DNA of 64,000 bases from Anaerobacillus alkalidiazotrophicus. GTDB lineage: Bacteria; Bacillota; Bacilli; Bacillales_H; Anaerobacillaceae. The notes beneath the pieces were generated by a model. It saw nothing but the letters and a program-made list of their open reading frames with translations. It was not told the DNA's origin and made no database searches. Made by a program: the position numbers and the translations under genes. The stretch lies in assembly GCF_001866055.1 (NCBI RefSeq), contig NZ_MLQS01000014.1, forward strand, positions 1 to 64,000. The letters are read 5' to 3'. This document shows positions 1 through 7,759 of the stretch, piece after piece (position 1 is the stretch's first letter; every line of letters starts with the position of its first letter).

Positions 1-254
1 TAAATGGCTCAACAGAAGAAACAGAAGAAGTCAAAGGAAGTCATTTACCTGGGATAAATTCAGGCTCTTTCTTACTAGATATCCATTACCTTACGCCAGA
101 GTTAAGGTTAATATTTATGACTTAAGAAAAGAGATTAGCTATATTCTGTAAATGGTAACTAGGAGGAGCCGTGTGCGTTAATAGCGCAAGCACGGTTCTG
201 TGAGGGGAGAGAATGCAATCTACCGAGAGGTAGAGAGGTTCTCTTCTACTCGAC
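1..254 (+). mobile_element. Group II intron, 3' end (domains V and VI)
   Basis: This is the tail of a bacterial group II intron whose body lies left of the window. Domain V is visible at about 166-198: GAGCCGTG pairs with CACGGTTC around a small internal loop. Domain VI follows, with an outer AGAGAA/TTCTCT stem and an inner CTACC/GGTAG hairpin. The intron appears to end near 254 in CTACTCGAC, which fits the usual AY 3' end. The maturase C-terminus lies just upstream of domain V, as is normal. The 3' exon (255 onward) is short and not recognised. Confidence 0.88.
2..151 (+). CDS. Group II intron reverse transcriptase/maturase, C-terminal fragment
   Basis: The reading frame is open from base 2 to the TAA at 149-151, giving 49 residues. 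The fragment contains the motif LNRRNRRSQRKSFTWDKF followed by RYPLP, typical of the C-terminal end of LtrA-type group II intron proteins (DNA-binding/endonuclease side). The intact protein splices the intron and reverse-transcribes it into DNA targets. Only the end is in the window, so completeness cannot be judged, but the fragment ends normally just before domain V. Confidence 0.85.
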   Translation, partial: KWLNRRNRRSQRKSFTWDKFRLFLTRYPLPYARVKVNIYDLRKEISYIL

Positions 255-333
255 TAAAACAGAAAATAGAGAACGTAAAGGGTTAAATGTAGATGTCGAA
301 TGACTTAGGTCCCAAGACTATTTTTTTATACTT

Positions 334-1218
334 CTAAAATCGTCCTGTATTTTTAATAATATTATATTTTTCACCATCCTTGCTCGTAAAAATTATTAGA
401 ATATGAGAATAGGACTTATTAAAAAGGATAAGTGGGACGGAGCTATCAACGGGACTAACTATGGTCCCGTTATGTTTTTCTATTCCTAAAAAGTAATACT
501 TGTAAATAGCACTCCATGTTAATGCCAGCATTTCTTTCGTTTCCTCCCCCGTTAATTTTGGTAGTGGTTGTTGATAATACTTGTATAATTCTGTTAAAGG
601 TACTGAATAATAATTAGATAGAGGGATATTGAAATATTCAATTAATTCTTGCCAAGTATACTCTAAGTTTTGCTGAATAATAGTATCTAATATTCGTTTT
701 CCTTCTATTTCAGAAGGTGTTGTTGGTGTTTTGAAATATTCTATAGGACTTAAAGGCGAATCTAAAATATAAAGTTCATCATAACTCATCGATTGTATAC
801 TTTTTATTACATCATTTGGATAATGAGTCTGTCCATAATGAAAAGTAACGGCTTCGAAATGCCCACTATCTTCTCCATTAATTTTTTGTTTTTGTTGGAG
901 TATATGACTATTTTCCTTCACTACTGACATCGTTTCTTTTAGCCACCCATCCTCAAATAACAGTGAAATATCTTGACTTAGATACGTTTTATCGGCAATT
1001 TCAGAGGAGGTTTGCCATTCGATAGTATACTCATCTTCGTCATCTTGTTCCATTAATTTTAATGTTGTAGAAACCTTTGAAAATTGTTTCTTTTGATCAA
1101 TAGGAGAATTAACAATTGCTTCTTTACTTAAATCATTTGTATTATTTGTTGAATGAAAAAAATTTGAAGTACTAAATATAATGCCAATGATAATAAAGAT
1201 GACCACTAGATATTTCAA
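334..1218 (-). CDS. Hypothetical exported or membrane-anchored protein
   Basis: A 294-residue protein that I do not recognise. It starts at a TTG preceded at good spacing by AAGGAGGG. Residues 1-20 form a hydrophobic segment with a single Lys before it, so the protein is probably exported or tethered to the membrane. I see no lipobox cysteine. The rest is soluble, rich in Tyr, Ile and Glu, with no cysteines and no known catalytic motif. It is transcribed opposite to spoVAF, between the group II intron and a copy of repeat A, so the locus may have been rearranged. Confidence 0.7.
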   Translation of the reverse strand: MKYLVVIFIIIGIIFSTSNFFHSTNNTNDLSKEAIVNSPIDQKKQFSKVSTTLKLMEQDDEDEYTIEWQTSSEIADKTYLSQDISLLFEDGWLKETMSVVKENSHILQQKQKINGEDSGHFEAVTFHYGQTHYPNDVIKSIQSMSYDELYILDSPLSPIEYFKTPTTPSEIEGKRILDTIIQQNLEYTWQELIEYFNIPLSNYYSVPLTELYKYYQQPLPKLTGEETKEMLALTWSAIYKYYFLGIEKHNGTIVSPVDSSVPLILFNKSYSHILIIFTSKDGEKYNIIKNTGRF

Positions 1219-1290
1219 TTTAATCCCTCCTTGGACAGCCTATTTTACTTTATGATGTTTAATGAACAATTATGAAAAAAATATAGTTTA

Positions 1291-1503
1291 TCCCACTCTT
1301 AAGGGGCAAGTAAGACCCCCACCTCAAAACTTAAGAAAATCGAGAAGTTTAGGTGGGGGATAAACTGCCCCTAAAGGTCCGATATAGAATAACTTTCATC
1401 GGTGAAAGCTGATGATTAGTTATTCTTATGCCCGTGGTATAAGTTGAACTAACAATCAGTGGGGGATGAAGGAAAACCCCCACTGATTGAAGTTCAGCTT
1501 TAT
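1291..1503 (+). repeat. Repeat A, copy 1 (multi-hairpin element)
   Basis: A non-coding element of about 210 bp found again near 30290 (inverted) and 58249, and partly at 15111. It folds into three strong hairpins: GGGGCA/TGCCCC enclosing CCCCCACCT/AGGTGGGGG; GAATAACT/AGTTATTC; and a long stem with CAATCAGTGGGGG against CCCCCACTGATTG. The left flank reads TTTATCCC and the right end reads AGCTTTAT. There is no transposase inside. It resembles transposase-less palindromic elements derived from IS200/IS605-type ends, but that relation is inferred. Confidence 0.85.
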
Positions 1504-1550
1504 TGAATTAAATCGAATCATACTAATTTGGGACCCATAAAATTAAGTGA

Positions 1551-3065
1551 ATGGAAATGGTATTTTTAGTGAAAAATGTAATTGAAGTGGAGGGGCAAAT
1601 TGTGAAAAATGAACAAATTCAACATCCTGCATCTAAAAACATTGAACATAATAACGCCTATCTAACGAGAGAGTTAGGAATTGATAAGAGTTTTGATCTT
1701 ATTAAACTAGATTTAGAGTACGGCGGAAGAAAAATGACATTTTTCCTTGTTGATGGCTTTGCTAAAGATGAGGCACTTACTCAAATTCAAAGAGAATTAA
1801 TGGTATTAAATGAAGAGGATCTTACCAGTGATATTTTACATACCTTAATAAAATCTAAAATTCCTTATGTAGAAATTGAAACTGAAAAGGACCTGAATAA
1901 AGTAGTTGACCAAGTACTTGCAGGGCCAGCAGCGCTTGTTGTTGATGGAATTAATGAAGTTATTATTATTGATACACGAACGTATCCAGTCAGAGGTCCT
2001 GAGGAGCCTGATACTGAACAAGTTATACGGGGAGCTAAAGATGGCTTTGTAGAAACACTGGTATTAAATGTTTCGTTAGCTAGAAGGCGAGTGAGAGATC
2101 GAACGTTAAGAAATGAATATATGACGGTAGGGAGAAGGTCAAAAACAGATTTGTGTGTTTCGTATATAGAGGATATAGCTGACCCTATTGTCGTTACTGA
2201 AGTTAAAAAAGCCTTAGAAAAAATTGATACAGATGGATTGCCAATGGGAGATAAAACGATAGAAGAATATTTATATGGACAACACTATAATCCATATCCG
2301 TTCGTTCGGTATACAGAACGTCCTGATGTAGCAGCAGCGCACCTATTTGAAGGTCATGTCATTATTTTTGTTGATGGTTCGCCAAGTGTGATTATTACAC
2401 CAACAACATTTTGGCACCATTTACAGCACGCAGAGGAATATCGTCAAAAACCAATTATAGGTATTGCTCTTAGACTTGTTCGCTTTTCAGCCGTATGGTC
2501 ATCAATATTTCTTTTACCATTATGGCTGTTATTAGCACAAAATCAAGCGTTACTTCCAGAAGGTATGGAATATATTGGACCAAATGAAACAGGAACGGTG
2601 CCATTATTAGCTCAATTCATAATTGCTGAAATTGGGATTGAAATGTTAAGGATGGCTGCTATTCATACTCCAGCTGCTTTAGCTACTGCCTTAGGGTTAG
2701 TTGCAGCGCTCCTAATTGGAGAAGTTGCAATAAATGTTGGGTTATTTTCTACGGAAGTTGTCCTTTATTTAGCAGTGGCTGCTGTAGGATCTTTTGCAAC
2801 TCCAAGTTATGAAATGAGTTTAGCAAATCGTTTAATACGTGTGGGGCTTCTAATTGCTACAGGATTGTTTCAGGTTTTCGGTTATGTAATATCAGTAACC
2901 TTATTAGTTATACTACTAACATCGATGAAAGTTTATGCTACTCCTTATTTCTGGCCGTTTATACCGTTTTCTGTACGAAGTTTTCGGGATGTTATCTTTA
3001 GATCTCCAATACCTTTAAAAAGGCAACGGCCTAAAGCGATTCACCCTATAGATGAAGATAGATAA
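1551..3065 (+). CDS. spoVAF: Stage V sporulation protein AF (GerA family)
   Basis: A 504-residue GerA-family protein, best matching SpoVAF, a spore inner-membrane protein acting with the SpoVA dipicolinate channel and germination receptors. Residues 1-300 are the soluble GerA N-terminal region (motifs RRRVRDRTLRNEYMTVGRRS and YVEIE). From about 305 there are four to five membrane segments, starting LRLVRFSAVWSSIFLLPLW. The usual upstream spoVA genes are not seen; instead there is repeat A and an unrelated opposite-strand gene. No strong ribosome binding site precedes the ATG at 1551, so the start is uncertain. A strong terminator follows. Confidence 0.88.
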   Translation: MEMVFLVKNVIEVEGQIVKNEQIQHPASKNIEHNNAYLTRELGIDKSFDLIKLDLEYGGRKMTFFLVDGFAKDEALTQIQRELMVLNEEDLTSDILHTLIKSKIPYVEIETEKDLNKVVDQVLAGPAALVVDGINEVIIIDTRTYPVRGPEEPDTEQVIRGAKDGFVETLVLNVSLARRRVRDRTLRNEYMTVGRRSKTDLCVSYIEDIADPIVVTEVKKALEKIDTDGLPMGDKTIEEYLYGQHYNPYPFVRYTERPDVAAAHLFEGHVIIFVDGSPSVIITPTTFWHHLQHAEEYRQKPIIGIALRLVRFSAVWSSIFLLPLWLLLAQNQALLPEGMEYIGPNETGTVPLLAQFIIAEIGIEMLRMAAIHTPAALATALGLVAALLIGEVAINVGLFSTEVVLYLAVAAVGSFATPSYEMSLANRLIRVGLLIATGLFQVFGYVISVTLLVILLTSMKVYATPYFWPFIPFSVRSFRDVIFRSPIPLKRQRPKAIHPIDEDR

Positions 3066-3080
3066 AACTGTCTCGAACAT

Positions 3081-3126
3081 AAATCCAAAAAAGGGATGGA
3101 ACACACCTCATCCCTTTTTTGGATTT
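3081..3126 (+). terminator. Terminator after spoVAF
   Basis: An almost perfect hairpin, AAATCCAAAAAAGGGATG against CATCCCTTTTTTGGATTT with an 8-10 base loop. The A/T-rich stem flanks let it act in both directions. Confidence 0.85.
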
Positions 3127-3138
3127 AATTAATCAAAT

Positions 3139-3261
3139 GATTTGTTCTTAAGGGTTATAGACCCCCACCTCTAAGCGTAGCGTAGGTGGGAACTTCCATT
3201 CAGGTGGAGTTGAGACTCCATCTGAATTTTCGATGTTCTAGCGAAGCTAGAACGAGTTCTC
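3139..3261 (+). repeat. Repeat B, copy 1
   Basis: A three-hairpin element of about 120 bp: CCCACCT/AGGTGGG, ATTCAGGTGGAGT/ACTCCATCTGAAT and GTTCTAGC/GCTAGAAC. A near-identical inverted copy lies at 15271-15393. The right end abuts the stop codon of the opposite-strand gene ending at 3260, where it probably works as a terminator. Confidence 0.85.
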
Positions 3262-3658
3262 AATCTTTTTTGAAAATTTCATCTTCAATAAAAAAATTAT
3301 TGTTTTTATCGTTGTCGTAGTTTATTGCTGTACTGCTAGCTAAGACAAGCCCGATAGGTGTATCATGTCCATCACTAACAACAGTAAAAGGCACATTTGA
3401 TTTTGTAGCTTCTTTTATATATTTAGAATAAAGGGTGTAAGATAATTCACCGTTAACGTACATGTGGATATCTTTTTTCGATTGCAGTATTTTTTTGGCC
3501 TCTGGGTAGATCCCTTTATGTATCACTTGCTTATTTGTCAATGCCAAATAAATCCGTTCACTAATGGTTGATAAAAACAGTGCTCTTTCTTCAGGTAGAG
3601 TTTCTGGAGTACCATAAATTCCTTGCATTAAGACTTGGTGTAATTTATTCTTTTCCAT
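3260..3658 (-). CDS. YueI family protein (DUF1694)
   Basis: A 132-residue soluble protein resembling the YueI/DUF1694 family, whose function is unknown. The opening KLHQVLMQGIYGTPETLPEE, the central HMYVNGELSYTLYSKYIKEA and the following NVPFTVVSD are characteristic. It is a single gene on the minus strand between spoVAF and a membrane-protein gene. Its stop codon coincides with the end of repeat B copy 1, so the last codons may have been set by that insertion. No membrane segment or signal is visible. Confidence 0.75.
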   Translation of the reverse strand: MEKNKLHQVLMQGIYGTPETLPEERALFLSTISERIYLALTNKQVIHKGIYPEAKKILQSKKDIHMYVNGELSYTLYSKYIKEATKSNVPFTVVSDGHDTPIGLVLASSTAINYDNDKNNNFFIEDEIFKKD

Positions 3659-3767
3659 AATAAACCTTCTTTCACTAAAGTTAAATTAGTATAGTTTAAG
3701 TTTCTTGTCCTTAATATTGTCTTTGATACATAAACTAATACAAGCAATCAATATGGGGTGAGTTTAC

Positions 3768-4274
3768 GTGATCATATTATCATCTATTTTAACAGTATTT
3801 TGTGTAGGCTTGTCAACTGGTGGTTTACTTGTGTCAAGAAGGATAGATCCTCATCAAACATTATTTGTCGTTGTTGGGATCGTTTTTTTTCTTAGTTCAT
3901 TAGTAGGTATGTTTATTGGCAGTAAAATTTCTAGTTTCATTAGTCAATCAGCGATCAGTATTTTATTTGGAATTTTCTGTTTAGGAATGATTGGCTTTTT
4001 AGTTTGGAAGTATGACCCAGCTTTCGGATATATTAAACAAGAACCAGTTATATTAAGTACTTTTGTTGTTTTCTTTTTTATACTAGGCGTAGAACTTGCA
4101 AAACTGGAATTATCTATATTGGTCTCTTTCATTTTCTCACTTATTTTTGTTTCTGGGACGTTTCTAGGTTTTATGTTTATATACCAAATTTTATATCGGC
4201 AAAGAAATCCACAGTTTTTTATTTTATTACCACTTATTCCTCTTCTTTTCATCGGTCTTTTTAAATTGATATAA
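3768..4274 (+). CDS. Hypothetical multi-pass membrane protein
   Basis: A 168-residue protein of five to six hydrophobic helices, beginning MIILSSILTVFCVGLSTGGL. The start is a GTG after TGGGGTGAG at suitable spacing. The arrangement weakly recalls MntP/YtaF-type small integral membrane proteins (a G-rich first helix followed by a GxxxGSKI segment), but I would not assign a substrate. It is followed by repeat D and yqgQ and has no obvious operon partner. Confidence 0.65.
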   Translation: MIILSSILTVFCVGLSTGGLLVSRRIDPHQTLFVVVGIVFFLSSLVGMFIGSKISSFISQSAISILFGIFCLGMIGFLVWKYDPAFGYIKQEPVILSTFVVFFFILGVELAKLELSILVSFIFSLIFVSGTFLGFMFIYQILYRQRNPQFFILLPLIPLLFIGLFKLI

Positions 4275-4285
4275 TACAGTTAGCG

Positions 4286-4395
4286 AGTGAATTTCTTAAT
4301 TAACAAAAACGAACTGCCTAAATTTCTAGGCCATACGAACGGTTAAACGTAACTGCCTAGTGTGTCTTAGTGACGAAAATAATGAATTATGTATG
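4286..4395. repeat. Repeat D, divergent copy
   Basis: This contains the repeat D core: CTAGGC-(2)-TACG, the loop AACGGTTAAA, CGTA-(3)-GCCTAG, then TGTCTTAGTGACG. It matches the copy at 24746-24866 in layout and loop sequence, although the stem bases differ. Confidence 0.5.
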
Positions 4396-4427
4396 ATGAA
4401 ATTTAAAGATAAAATAGGAGATGAAAA

Positions 4428-4652
4428 ATGAATTCAATCTATGACTTAAGAAAGTTTTTACAAAATTATGGTGTTTTTATTTATACAGGTGATCGAGAGG
4501 GAGATCTTGATTTATTTGAAATGGAATTAAAACAATTATATGAATGGAACATGATTGATGCACTGACATTACAAAAAGGATTAATAATATTAAAGAAGGA
4601 ATTAACGAACCATAAAAGAGCAGACAAGAGTAGTTTGACTAAGTGTGAGTAA
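4428..4652 (+). CDS. yqgQ: YqgQ family protein (DUF910)
   Basis: A 74-residue protein matching YqgQ, a small helical protein of unknown function seen in Bacilli next to glucokinase. Typical features are the opening YDLRKFLQNYGVFIYTGDRE and the motif LYEWNMIDALTLQKGLIIL. The start ATG follows AGGAGATG at proper spacing. In B. subtilis the next gene is glcK; here a degenerate ABC ATPase and then a decayed glcK follow. Confidence 0.88.
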   Translation: MNSIYDLRKFLQNYGVFIYTGDREGDLDLFEMELKQLYEWNMIDALTLQKGLIILKKELTNHKRADKSSLTKCE

Positions 4653-4673
4653 CAATAAAAAAGGTGATTCTTT

Positions 4674-5777
4674 ATGCGCTTATTAAAAATTGAAAATTTG
4701 TGGAAAAAGAAAGGCCATCACTTTCAATTAAGAGATATTTCCATTGAATGTAACGAAAGAGAGTGGATCCTTTTTACAGGGCCAGTTGGAGAGGGCAAGG
4801 AGACATTAAAAGATATTCTTGTTGGCTTTGATGAGGACTGGGAAGGTTCGATTCAAATAAATGGTCAAGAAATAAAAGGTACATTAGAATACAATGATAA
4901 TATATCATTCATTCATAAACATTTTTTTGATTTAGAACAGGATACTACAATTTTTAATTTTTTATCATCTCCTTTAAAGTTAAAAGAATTAACGGAAAAC
5001 AAAATTTCAGAGATAATTCTTGAAACAATCAAATTATTTCCTTTTAAGGTACAATTACGTAAGTTAATAAATGATCTCTCGCTTGAAGAAAAAGTCGTGG
5101 TTTCATTCATATATGCAATGATCATTCAGCCTAAACTATTGATTATAGATGAGCCATTTTATGAATTACCTAATAGTAAAAGACAAATTATTTCTTCCGT
5201 TATAAGATTGATTTCAAAAACATGGAAAGGGGCACCTGTTTTTATTTTTAGTAGTTATGTAAAAGAATGGTTACCTATTTGTGATCGAATTACGTTAATT
5301 CATAATAAAACAATTCTTCAAACCGGAACAATAAAAGAAATGTTAGAAAAACCTCAACATATTTTTGTTACAAAATATATGGCAGAGAACGAGATTACAT
5401 TTATTAAAGGCATAATAAAAGGAAGTCAATTCCAGACGAAAGGTCTTACCTTCATAATCCCTTTACAATATTTGCAAAAGCATCAATACTTTGAAGGACA
5501 AGAGCTTCAAATTGGAGTACCGGCAAAAAACTTTCAAATAGTTGATAAACTCCCTTCAAGTAAAGATGGGGTATCGTTTCTGGCCCCAGTTCATATCATA
5601 AAAAAAATGAATGGATACTACAAAATTTATTCGAATATTGGGGGACAGCTTGTAGTTGCACAAATAAAACATGATATTAAAATTGAGGAAGGTAGTGAAA
5701 TTTATCTCTTTTTCCCTTTTAAATCGATGATTTTTTTTGATGGGAAAACAGAAACAATACTAAAACAAAGAGGTTGA
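4674..5777 (+). CDS. Degenerate MalK-like ABC ATPase, no partner permease
   Basis: A 367-residue ABC-type protein: nucleotide-binding domain (about 1-235) plus a C-terminal OB/TOBE-like region (about 240-367) like sugar-importer ATPases of the MalK/UgpC type. Walker B (LLIIDEP) is intact. Walker A reads GPVGEGKET, with Glu where the Mg-binding Ser/Thr should be; the signature reads LSLEE instead of LSGGQ; and the switch histidine region reads FIFSSY. ATP hydrolysis is therefore doubtful. No permease or binding protein is adjacent. It sits 22 bp after yqgQ and directly before the glcK remnant. It may be regulatory or decaying. Confidence 0.75.
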   Translation: MRLLKIENLWKKKGHHFQLRDISIECNEREWILFTGPVGEGKETLKDILVGFDEDWEGSIQINGQEIKGTLEYNDNISFIHKHFFDLEQDTTIFNFLSSPLKLKELTENKISEIILETIKLFPFKVQLRKLINDLSLEEKVVVSFIYAMIIQPKLLIIDEPFYELPNSKRQIISSVIRLISKTWKGAPVFIFSSYVKEWLPICDRITLIHNKTILQTGTIKEMLEKPQHIFVTKYMAENEITFIKGIIKGSQFQTKGLTFIIPLQYLQKHQYFEGQELQIGVPAKNFQIVDKLPSSKDGVSFLAPVHIIKKMNGYYKIYSNIGGQLVVAQIKHDIKIEEGSEIYLFFPFKSMIFFDGKTETILKQRG

Positions 5778-5782
5778 TTTCT

Positions 5783-6045
5783 ATGAGTTAACAGTGGTTG
5801 GTTGTGTCGATACTGGTAGCCCAATTAATAAATTGTTTCCGTTTCGGTAGCATATCCAATTTAGCAAATGCTACTAACACGATTAAGATTGTATTGGGCG
5901 CTGAAGTTTCTAAAGCTGAAGATTTATTAATCAATAAGTGTATTTTCATTGCTTGTGAACCCGAAGAGGAAAATATTTACGATTATCACTATAGGTATTT
6001 GGTGCAGTAGTTACGGTGGTGTTTGGTTGATTAAACAAATACTGA
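5783..6045 (+). pseudogene. glcK: glcK remnant (ROK glucokinase), deleted and frameshifted
   Basis: This is a wreck of the ROK-family glucokinase expected after yqgQ. It begins ATG AGT TAA, with a stop as third codon. It then reads QWLVVSILVA, matching the N-terminal start of GlcK (KWLVGVDLGGT). It jumps directly to SISNLANATNTIKIVLGAEV and SKAEDLL, matching the C-terminal region of GlcK (NLANALNPxKIVLGGGVSKAGELL). About 200 central codons, including the ROK and zinc motifs, are gone. After a frameshift near 5995 the end GGVWLIKQ resembles the GlcK C-terminus. A terminator follows at the expected place. The identification rests on recalled family sequence. Confidence 0.78.
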
Positions 6046-6065
6046 ATTCCTTGTAGTTGTTAATG

Positions 6066-6096
6066 CCAGAATTTCTTATTGAAGTTCTGGTTTTTT
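6066..6096 (+). terminator. Terminator after the glcK remnant
   Basis: A hairpin CCAGAATTTC/GAAGTTCTGG with a 5-base loop, followed by six T. It is the likely original end of the yqgQ-glcK operon. Confidence 0.8.
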
Positions 6097-6225
6097 GCTT
6101 GTAAAGAATTAATGTATAATAAATCCGTAGAAGATTGGGGTTAAATTATCAATTAGGTATTTATTGAGAATTTCGTCATTACCTAAATGGAGCTACATAA
6201 GTTTAAATGTTGTTGGAAACGATCT

Positions 6226-6290
6226 TCATCCAATAGCATTTAGTTAAGTATCAGAGTAGGGAAAATAAACAATTATGAAATTCATTAATT
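6226..6290. repeat. Repeat D end, degenerate
   Basis: AACGATC, then TTAAGTATCAGAGTAGGG, then the terminal ATTATGAAATTCATT shared with the right end of repeat D at 24850. The rest of the gap 6097-6377 shows nothing recognisable apart from the ribosome binding site of yqgU. Confidence 0.35.
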
Positions 6291-6377
6291 ATAGATACAA
6301 TCAAGTTACTTTTTATTTGTTAAGAGCGAAAATAAATGGGATAATTAATCTAATCATTAGATGAGGGGAGGGGTTCT

Positions 6378-7508
6378 ATGCTTAAGGTTATTTTTTTTAT
6401 TATAGCTATTTTTTTAATGGTTAGTTGTGTTCAAGCAGACAAACCTTTTCTTATTCGTGATGTGAGTATGCATTCCAACAATTTAGTTGAAAAAAATGGG
6501 GTACCTCTAGTACTGAGAAACAATGAACTCTTGCATACTATTGATACAAATATATATAGCTTTGCCACAGTAAATGAATGGTTTGATCACGAGTCGATTT
6601 TATATTTAACCGATGAAAATGGGGTTTCTTATCTAAATAAATTTCATCTTTTTTCAGGTGAGGATGAACTGTTTTTTCAAATTAATGAACCGATATTACA
6701 AGTTGATGCCAATCCAGACTTTTCTGTTTTTGCAATTGAAGTAACATCATTAGACAGGGAAAAACATCTCTATTTTGTTAATAGGAAAGGTACAATTATT
6801 CACAAACTAAATAATGTTGGAGAAGAGTTTCAAATATATTGGAATCCATATAGAAATCATGAGTTGATTATTGCTGCTTTGCAGTCGGATTATTCCGTAA
6901 AGTTAAAGGAAATTAACCTAGTAGATAAAAGTATTGTTGATTTTAATTTTGAATATTCGTATGTTCAATGGATTAACGAGAGTGAATTAGCATTTTTAAA
7001 GTGGGATCTTTTATCGCCAAGTTTTTATGCGCCACTATATACGTATAATTTAGAGACTGAGAAAAAAGTGAAAAAAGTTGATGATATTATAGCGTTTTTT
7101 TCCTATTATAATCATTTATTAACTATAACCTTAGATGATATTGATAAAGAATATTCACAATACACATTTTATGATATGGAAACAAACAAAAAGCTTACAC
7201 AATTTCAGGTACCCGTTTTAAACACATACTCAGAACAATGGTGGATTCCGAATCATGCTTTTGATAAAGAAAGTAAAACTTTTTATCTTTTAAAGCCTAG
7301 TAATGGTGGAGATTTATTTAGTTATTCAGAAGGTTTCTCATTAGTATCTATTCAGGTTGAAACAGGTAAAGAAATAACAATAGTTAACATTGATGAAAAC
7401 TACCCGTTAAAACTATCACCAGATGGTCGTAGAATTTTATTTGGTTATCAGCTAGAGGAAATAATTGACCTAAAGAAAAGGAAAAATAATAGATTAATAT
7501 ATTGGTAG
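6378..7508 (+). CDS. yqgU: YqgU-like lipoprotein, beta-propeller-like
   Basis: A 376-residue protein. The N-terminus is a hydrophobic signal ending in LMVSC, a plausible lipobox, so it is probably a lipoprotein on the outer face of the membrane. The body consists of repeated short beta-strand units (for example FSVFAIEVTSL, LIIAALQSDYSVKLKEI, NESELAFLKWDLLSPSFY), consistent with a propeller fold. Position and features match YqgU of Bacillus, whose function is unknown. GAGGGGAGGGG precedes the ATG. It is followed by the thiamine operon leader and is apparently monocistronic. Confidence 0.75.
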   Translation: MLKVIFFIIAIFLMVSCVQADKPFLIRDVSMHSNNLVEKNGVPLVLRNNELLHTIDTNIYSFATVNEWFDHESILYLTDENGVSYLNKFHLFSGEDELFFQINEPILQVDANPDFSVFAIEVTSLDREKHLYFVNRKGTIIHKLNNVGEEFQIYWNPYRNHELIIAALQSDYSVKLKEINLVDKSIVDFNFEYSYVQWINESELAFLKWDLLSPSFYAPLYTYNLETEKKVKKVDDIIAFFSYYNHLLTITLDDIDKEYSQYTFYDMETNKKLTQFQVPVLNTYSEQWWIPNHAFDKESKTFYLLKPSNGGDLFSYSEGFSLVSIQVETGKEITIVNIDENYPLKLSPDGRRILFGYQLEEIIDLKKRKNNRLIYW

Positions 7509-7587
7509 GCAAAACAATTGAAATTAGAGTGTTTTCTGTCATAATAATACTATTAGATAGTGTTTAATTTACTTAATTAAATAAGCG

Positions 7588-7677
7588 AAGACTAGGGGTG
7601 CCTTATGGCTGAGAAAAAGGTTGGACTTTTACCCTTGTACCTGATCTGGGTTGTGCCAGCGTAGGAAAGTCGTTGAT
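7588..7677 (+). promoter_or_regulatory. TPP riboswitch (Thi box)
   Basis: The thiamine pyrophosphate aptamer is clear: AGGGGTGCC, GGCTGAGA, TACCCTTGTACCTGATCTGG and GCCAGCGTAGGAAAG in the expected order. It controls thiE-thiS-thiD, which starts 80 bp downstream after a terminator-like hairpin. Confidence 0.96.
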
Positions 7678-7691
7678 TCTAACTGCTATGT

Positions 7692-7736
7692 AGCCGTAAT
7701 CCGTCTTTCTTTAATGGATTACGGCTTAATTAATTT
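7692..7736 (+). terminator. Riboswitch expression-platform hairpin
   Basis: A perfect 11-bp stem AGCCGTAATCC/GGATTACGGCT, followed by an A/T-rich stretch ending in TTTT. It is the probable terminator formed when TPP is bound. The ribosome binding site GGAGG (7748-7752) lies beyond it. Confidence 0.8.
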
Positions 7737-7759
7737 TAATTTTAAATGGAGGAATACGG

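Noticed and set aside
5798..6010. A 70-codon open frame beginning at TTG
   Set aside because: It is the readable part of the glcK remnant rather than a new small gene; it has no ribosome binding site and begins after a stop in the glcK frame.
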